A stretch of DNA of 9,995 bases from JBBDWZ01 sp050732575 (GTDB lineage: Bacteria; Gemmatimonadota; Gemmatimonadetes; Longimicrobiales; RSA9), in contig JBOHRF010000175.1 in NCBI GenBank assembly GCA_050732575.1, positions 1 through 9,995 on the forward strand, in the 5' to 3' direction. Positions 6,853 through 9,995 of the stretch are shown here, piece by piece. The position numbers and the translations under genes are program-made. The stretch's first letter is position 1; each line of letters begins with the position of its first letter. The notes below the pieces were generated by a model. It did no database searches. It had not been told where the DNA came from and saw only the letters and a program-made list of their open reading frames with translations.

Positions 6853-7524
6853 ATGCAACTCAAACAGCGCCGACGACTGGTTTTTCTGGGCGGCTTTGCC
6901 GTCTACTTCACGATCCTGTGGCTGCTCTGGCCTACGGTCTGGATCTACCCGTTCAAGATCTTCGTGGTCTTTCTGCACGAGCTGAGTCACGCGCTGGCTG
7001 GTTTGGCCACGGGTGGCACGGTGCAACGTATCACGCTCGATCCCCGGCAAGGGGGCACCACGCTGGTGAACGGCGGAAATCCGTTTGTCATGCTTTCGGC
7101 GGGCTACCTCGGCAGTTTGATCTGGGGCCTGGCTCTCCTGCTGATCGCGCGTACGCGGCCGCGAATTGCGCGCACCACGCTGATTGTGTTGGGAGCGCTA
7201 CTGCTCGGTGCGGCTGCGCTGTTCGTGCGCAACGGCTTCGGCTTTTTCTTCAGTCTGCTGTTCGGCCTGGCCCTCATTGTAGCCGCGCGCAAGCTGCCCA
7301 ATGGCGGCCTTCTGGCGCTGCTCACCGGGCTGGGCTTGACCAGCGCGCTCTACGCGCTGTTCGACATCCGCGATGACATTCTGGCCCAGCCGTATTTGCA
7401 ATCCGATGCATATATGCTGGGCCAGCTCACCGGTGTCCCCACACTGGCCTGGGGTTTCTTGTGGGCCGGCATCGCGCTCTTGGCCTGCCTCCTGGTGGGC
7501 CACCGCCTGTACCAGAAGGCCTAG
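6853..7524 (+). CDS. M50B-type intramembrane zinc metalloprotease
   Basis: 223 residues, very hydrophobic with about five to six membrane segments (roughly 9-29, 34-52, 80-99, 107-125, 127-145, 150-170, 197-216). The zinc site HELSH is at 42-46 inside a membrane segment, followed by GLATGG. A GYLGS segment (84-88) and the C-terminal block with DIRDD (171-175), SDAYML and TGVPTLAWG match the M50B (site-2-protease-like) family; Asp171, Asp175 or Asp187 could be the third metal ligand. The family cleaves within or near membranes, often in signalling, but the target is unknown here. The frame is open back to 6649. The ATG at 6853 is chosen because translation then starts with MQLKQRRR before the first membrane segment; no good SD precedes it, so the start is less sure than the gene. 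Confidence 0.88.
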   Translation: MQLKQRRRLVFLGGFAVYFTILWLLWPTVWIYPFKIFVVFLHELSHALAGLATGGTVQRITLDPRQGGTTLVNGGNPFVMLSAGYLGSLIWGLALLLIARTRPRIARTTLIVLGALLLGAAALFVRNGFGFFFSLLFGLALIVAARKLPNGGLLALLTGLGLTSALYALFDIRDDILAQPYLQSDAYMLGQLTGVPTLAWGFLWAGIALLACLLVGHRLYQKA

Positions 7525-7539
7525 CCCCAAAAAGGTACT

Positions 7540-7670
7540 GCAGTTGAAGTACCGAATGTGAAGTTCCGATGTTGAAGTTCCGATTTCGACGTTCCGCATT
7601 TCCAAGCGGACGGCGGAACTTCGACTTCGGAACTTCGACTTCGGTACTTCAAATTCGGAACTTCAACTGC
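7540..7670. repeat. Head-to-head array of 14-nt repeats (58-nt arms) between convergent genes
   Basis: The left arm (7540-7597) and right arm (7613-7670) are each 58 nt and are reverse complements at 50 of 58 positions, around a 15-nt centre. The left arm reads as four tandem 14-nt units at 7546-7559, 7560-7573, 7574-7587 and 7588-7601, close to GAAGTTCCGAATTT. The right arm carries the same units inverted. On the - strand a T5 run (7529-7533) follows 6 bases after the palindrome, so it may terminate the gene ending at 7683. On the + strand it follows the stop at 7524 by 15 bases. It is not coding and lacks the spacers of a CRISPR array. Confidence 0.9.
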
Positions 7671-7682
7671 GGGATTTGGCTG

Positions 7683-8345
7683 TTAGAAGTCGTCGGCGCG
7701 CCACGGGAAGCTAAAGGCCGCGAAAACCCCAAGTGTGCGGTCGTTGCTGTCGCCACCGAATCGGATCCGCGCAATGGGCTGAATGCTGATCCGATCGAAG
7801 ATCACGAAACCGAGACCGACATCGACCACGCCATTGCCGAAGGTCTCCTTGATCGATGCGCCCGCTTCCTCAGTCGTCACGGCCGCGTACTCGTAGCGGA
7901 CGCCCGCGTTCGGGATCAGCTGGAACACGCCAAAGCTGATGGGCAGACCCAGGGCTAATCCAGCGGTTGCACCCGGTGCCTTGACCTTGATGCCGGCTGC
8001 TTCATCATCGGGTCCAATAGAGTACGATCCACCTGCAATTGGACACAGCTGCGCCATGCTGATCGGGATCTGATAGCCGAACTCGAGAAAACCGTACGTC
8101 GCTTTTTCGCTGAACAGATCGTACGCCACCTGACCAGCGCCCAGGTTGCCGAACAGATTGTTGGGCCGGCCTGCGCCGATGCCCACTGCGTACGTCTTGG
8201 CGTCCTGCGGAAACTCGCCAGCCGCGTTGAGATGGACCGATCCGGCAACAAAGGACGGCAGTCCAAGACAGCTTTGCGCGCTCACCCCGCGAGCCGGCAC
8301 GGCGACCGCGGCGCACAGTAGAACCACCAGCTTCAGCTTTGACAT
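7683..8345 (-). CDS. Small outer-membrane beta-barrel protein
   Basis: 220 residues. The signal peptide is residues 1-23 (Lys3 and Lys5, hydrophobic core, VSA before Gln24). The mature part shows alternating hydrophobic/polar strands with Gly and aromatic turns, such as YGFLEFGYQIPISM and VFQLIPNAGVRYEY, and ends with FAAFSFPWRADDF, a terminal Phe typical of outer-membrane barrels. Two cysteines (in SCLGL and QLCPI) could form a disulfide. It resembles generic OmpA/OmpW-sized barrel domains, but I cannot assign a named family. The frame is open to 8453; the ATG at 8345 is chosen because GGAG lies five bases upstream and the signal peptide begins there. It is divergent from the gene at 8518, with 172 bases between them in which I see no convincing promoter boxes. 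It ends facing the large inverted repeat array. Confidence 0.85.
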   Translation of the reverse strand: MSKLKLVVLLCAAVAVPARGVSAQSCLGLPSFVAGSVHLNAAGEFPQDAKTYAVGIGAGRPNNLFGNLGAGQVAYDLFSEKATYGFLEFGYQIPISMAQLCPIAGGSYSIGPDDEAAGIKVKAPGATAGLALGLPISFGVFQLIPNAGVRYEYAAVTTEEAGASIKETFGNGVVDVGLGFVIFDRISIQPIARIRFGGDSNDRTLGVFAAFSFPWRADDF

Positions 8346-8517
8346 GAGCACTCCACGATAAAGAACGGCAAACGAGTTCGTTGGGTCGCGCATGAGGCAC
8401 GACCGAAACGCAACATCTTGCTTTCGCGACGCTTCGAACAGATCATCGGTCACGACACGAAAGGGTTAACAGATTTCACCTTTGCGTCGTCAGTCCAGTT
8501 GGGGGAGATTTTCCATA

Positions 8518-9123
8518 ATGCGCACCGCACAAATCCAGATGCTACGATTCCTGAAGCGTGCAGTTCTGCTGGCCGTGGTCGCGTCATGCGGCGGGGATAG
8601 TTCCGGACCCGGCACGATTCGATCGGTAGACGTCTCGTCTCCCTTCACCACCGTAATTGTGGGTCAGTCCGCACAGCTCACGGCAACCGCACGCGATGCG
8701 AACGGCTCTGTGGTCAGCGGGACGGTGAGTTGGAGCTCGTCGGCACCCAACGTTGCTACCGTCAACTCGACCGGCCTGGTATCCGCGATTACCGCGGGTC
8801 AGGCATCCATCAGGGCGAGCATGAGCGGCACAACGGGCTCGTTGCAGCTCAATGTCACGCCCAACCCGGCCGGCTCTGCCACTGTGTCCATGCCCGGTTT
8901 CTCGTTCGTCCCGTTCACCACGACTATCAACATCGGTGGAACCGTGGTCTACGAGTTTCCGGCGGAGCCGCACAACGTGATCTTCAACCGGCTCACGGGC
9001 GCCCCCACCGACATCCAGGCGACCATCAATCAGAGAGTGACACGCACCTTCCTGGTAGCGGGCACGTTCCCCTACGACTGCACGCTGCATCCAGGCATGA
9101 GCGGGTCTGTGGTAGTACGCTGA
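8518..9123 (+). CDS. Lipoprotein with Big2 immunoglobulin-like domain fused to a cupredoxin domain
   Basis: 201 residues. Residues 1-23 are a lipoprotein signal with Arg10 and Lys13, a hydrophobic core and VVASC as lipobox, making Cys24 the likely lipid anchor. A Big2-type Ig-like domain spans about 34-113 (SVDVSSPFTTVIVGQ, WSSSAPNVATV, GLVSAITAGQASI). A plastocyanin-like domain spans about 120-201, with type-1 copper ligands His152 (EPHNV), Cys188, His191 and Met194 (YDCTLHPGM). It should sit at the outer membrane, the Ig domain acting as spacer or adhesion module and the copper domain in electron transfer or copper binding; the role is inferred. The start at 8518 has GGGGGAG upstream at a rather long ten-base spacing. 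An in-frame ATG at 8539 lacks an SD; one at 8482 would put extra sequence before the signal. The stop is one base from the convergent stop at 9125. Confidence 0.9.
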   Translation: MRTAQIQMLRFLKRAVLLAVVASCGGDSSGPGTIRSVDVSSPFTTVIVGQSAQLTATARDANGSVVSGTVSWSSSAPNVATVNSTGLVSAITAGQASIRASMSGTTGSLQLNVTPNPAGSATVSMPGFSFVPFTTTINIGGTVVYEFPAEPHNVIFNRLTGAPTDIQATINQRVTRTFLVAGTFPYDCTLHPGMSGSVVVR

Positions 9124-9124
9124 A

Positions 9125-9995
9125 CTACTGGGTCACGCCCCGCATAGTCGGTACATAGTCCGGGAAGATTGCGGCCGTGTTCGGGTTGCCCAAACGATTC
9201 CGAACGATCTCAGCCAGAATATCCCGGTGATCGAGCGTGACCCTCAAATCCTGCCTGTTCTCCAATTGCTCCATGGCCAGACCGGGCCAGTTGTTCACCA
9301 GCACCCGGCCACCGGCAATGTTGCGACCCATGACGAACATGCAGTTGCCGCGGCCGTGGTCGGTGCCCAGGCTGCCGTTCTGCCGCGCGTTGCGACCGAA
9401 CTCGGAGATCACGCATACGGTGACACCCTGCGCGATGCCGCTGCCCATCACGTCGGCATGGAAGGCGCCGAGCGCACCCGAAAGATCCTGCATGCTGCGG
9501 AACATGGATCCGGCCAGCGGATCCTGGTTTGAGTGCGTGTCCCAACCGCCCAGGTCGATCTGAATCGCTTCCACGCCAATATCGGATTTGATCAATGCCG
9601 CTGTGGAGCGCAATCCGCGGCCAAAGCCGGTATTGGGATACACGGCGCCACCGGCCGGCACATAGCCCGGGAAGTTGATCAAGCGGAGCAACTCGATGGT
9701 GTTCAGTGCATTCAGCGCCGAGGAACGCACGGGCTCGGCGGCGGGCGTGAAATCACCGCGCAGCCAATTGGCGCGCTCCACCCGCGTTGCCACAGTGCCG
9801 GCAATGGCAAAGTTGGCGGGATCAGGTATGGGGAGAGTCAGCGGTGCGCCGACCAGAGTCTTTTGCAAGCCGCTGGAAAGTCCGAGTGCGCGCAACGGCG
9901 CGTTCGAGCGCATGGGTGTAGAGGTGGCCAGGTGACGACCCAGCCAGCCGGTCGCCACGTTTACGTCGCGCGGCTTACCGACCTCGATGTAGCGC
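9125..9995 (-). CDS. DUF1501 protein, N-terminus outside the window
   Basis: 289 residues are visible. The frame is open through base 9995, so the start lies outside, and a GTG at 9958 is internal rather than the start. The motifs LGGWDTH (visible residues 148-154), SEFGR (197-201) and GTDHG (210-214) are the recognised DUF1501 signature, which relates to the alkaline phosphatase/sulfatase fold with Asp/His metal ligands. Family members are usually exported by the Tat pathway, about 400-480 residues long, and often encoded beside a DUF1800 protein; neither the signal nor the neighbour is in view. No substrate is established for the family. The C-terminus (PDYVPTMRGVTQ) looks complete. It converges with the Big2-cupredoxin lipoprotein gene with a one-base gap and no room for a hairpin between them. 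Confidence 0.93.
   Translation of the reverse strand, partial: RYIEVGKPRDVNVATGWLGRHLATSTPMRSNAPLRALGLSSGLQKTLVGAPLTLPIPDPANFAIAGTVATRVERANWLRGDFTPAAEPVRSSALNALNTIELLRLINFPGYVPAGGAVYPNTGFGRGLRSTAALIKSDIGVEAIQIDLGGWDTHSNQDPLAGSMFRSMQDLSGALGAFHADVMGSGIAQGVTVCVISEFGRNARQNGSLGTDHGRGNCMFVMGRNIAGGRVLVNNWPGLAMEQLENRQDLRVTLDHRDILAEIVRNRLGNPNTAAIFPDYVPTMRGVTQ

Noticed and set aside
6487..7050. - strand frame of 187 codons across 6487-7050
   Set aside because: It overlaps the M50B gene and the divergent intergenic region and has no signal or domain. Its last part is only a third frame of the DUF2279-like gene.
7540..7670. CRISPR array
   Set aside because: The repeats are 14 nt, directly adjacent, degenerate and switch orientation halfway; there are no unique spacers and no cas genes.

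Overview
The window is high-GC bacterial DNA holding nine genes. Seven are complete in reading frame, one more is interrupted by an apparent frameshift, and the two at the edges are cut by the window (one of these counts towards the nine). The mix is an outer-membrane protein with a family-9 carbohydrate-binding-like domain plus DUF5916 barrel, a DUF1501 protein, a Big2-domain lipoprotein, many exported proteins and Shine-Dalgarno (SD)-type starts. That mix suggests a Gram-negative, probably soil or environmental, bacterium of the Gemmatimonadota type. The assignment is inferred from family content only; no rRNA or other marker is present. I see no tRNA, rRNA, insertion sequence, CRISPR array or phage gene.

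Layout. 1-1209 (-): beta-lactamase-fold serine hydrolase, cut at its C-terminus by the window edge. 1210-1447: divergent regulatory region. 1448-1876 (+): small exported helical protein of unknown function, followed by a clear intrinsic terminator (1905-1943). 1944-2256: a non-coding stretch with GC-rich repeats and then a 98-nt pyrimidine tract with tandem repeats. 2257-3299 (+): a two-gene, translationally coupled unit encoding a type-1 copper protein (cupredoxin) and a secreted His-containing helical protein. 3306-3365: an inverted-repeat terminator-like hairpin. 3380-6148 (-): the CBM9-like/DUF5916 outer-membrane protein. 6257-6689 (-): a DUF2279/YfiM-like small protein with a +1 frameshift. 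6853-7524 (+): an M50B-type membrane metalloprotease. 7540-7670: a large head-to-head array of 14-nt repeats. 7683-8345 (-): a small outer-membrane beta-barrel protein. 8518-9123 (+): a lipoprotein joining a Big2 domain to a second cupredoxin domain. 9125-9995 (-): a DUF1501 protein, cut at its N-terminus.

How they fit together. Nearly every product is predicted to work in the cell envelope or periplasm, and two of them carry full type-1 copper ligand sets (His, Cys, His, Met). Strands alternate, so most genes are probably single transcription units. The clear operon is the cupredoxin/helical-protein pair; the frameshifted gene and the DUF5916 gene may form a second. The most unusual non-coding feature is that both convergent junctions that have any space hold palindromes built from short tandem units on one side and the same units inverted on the other.
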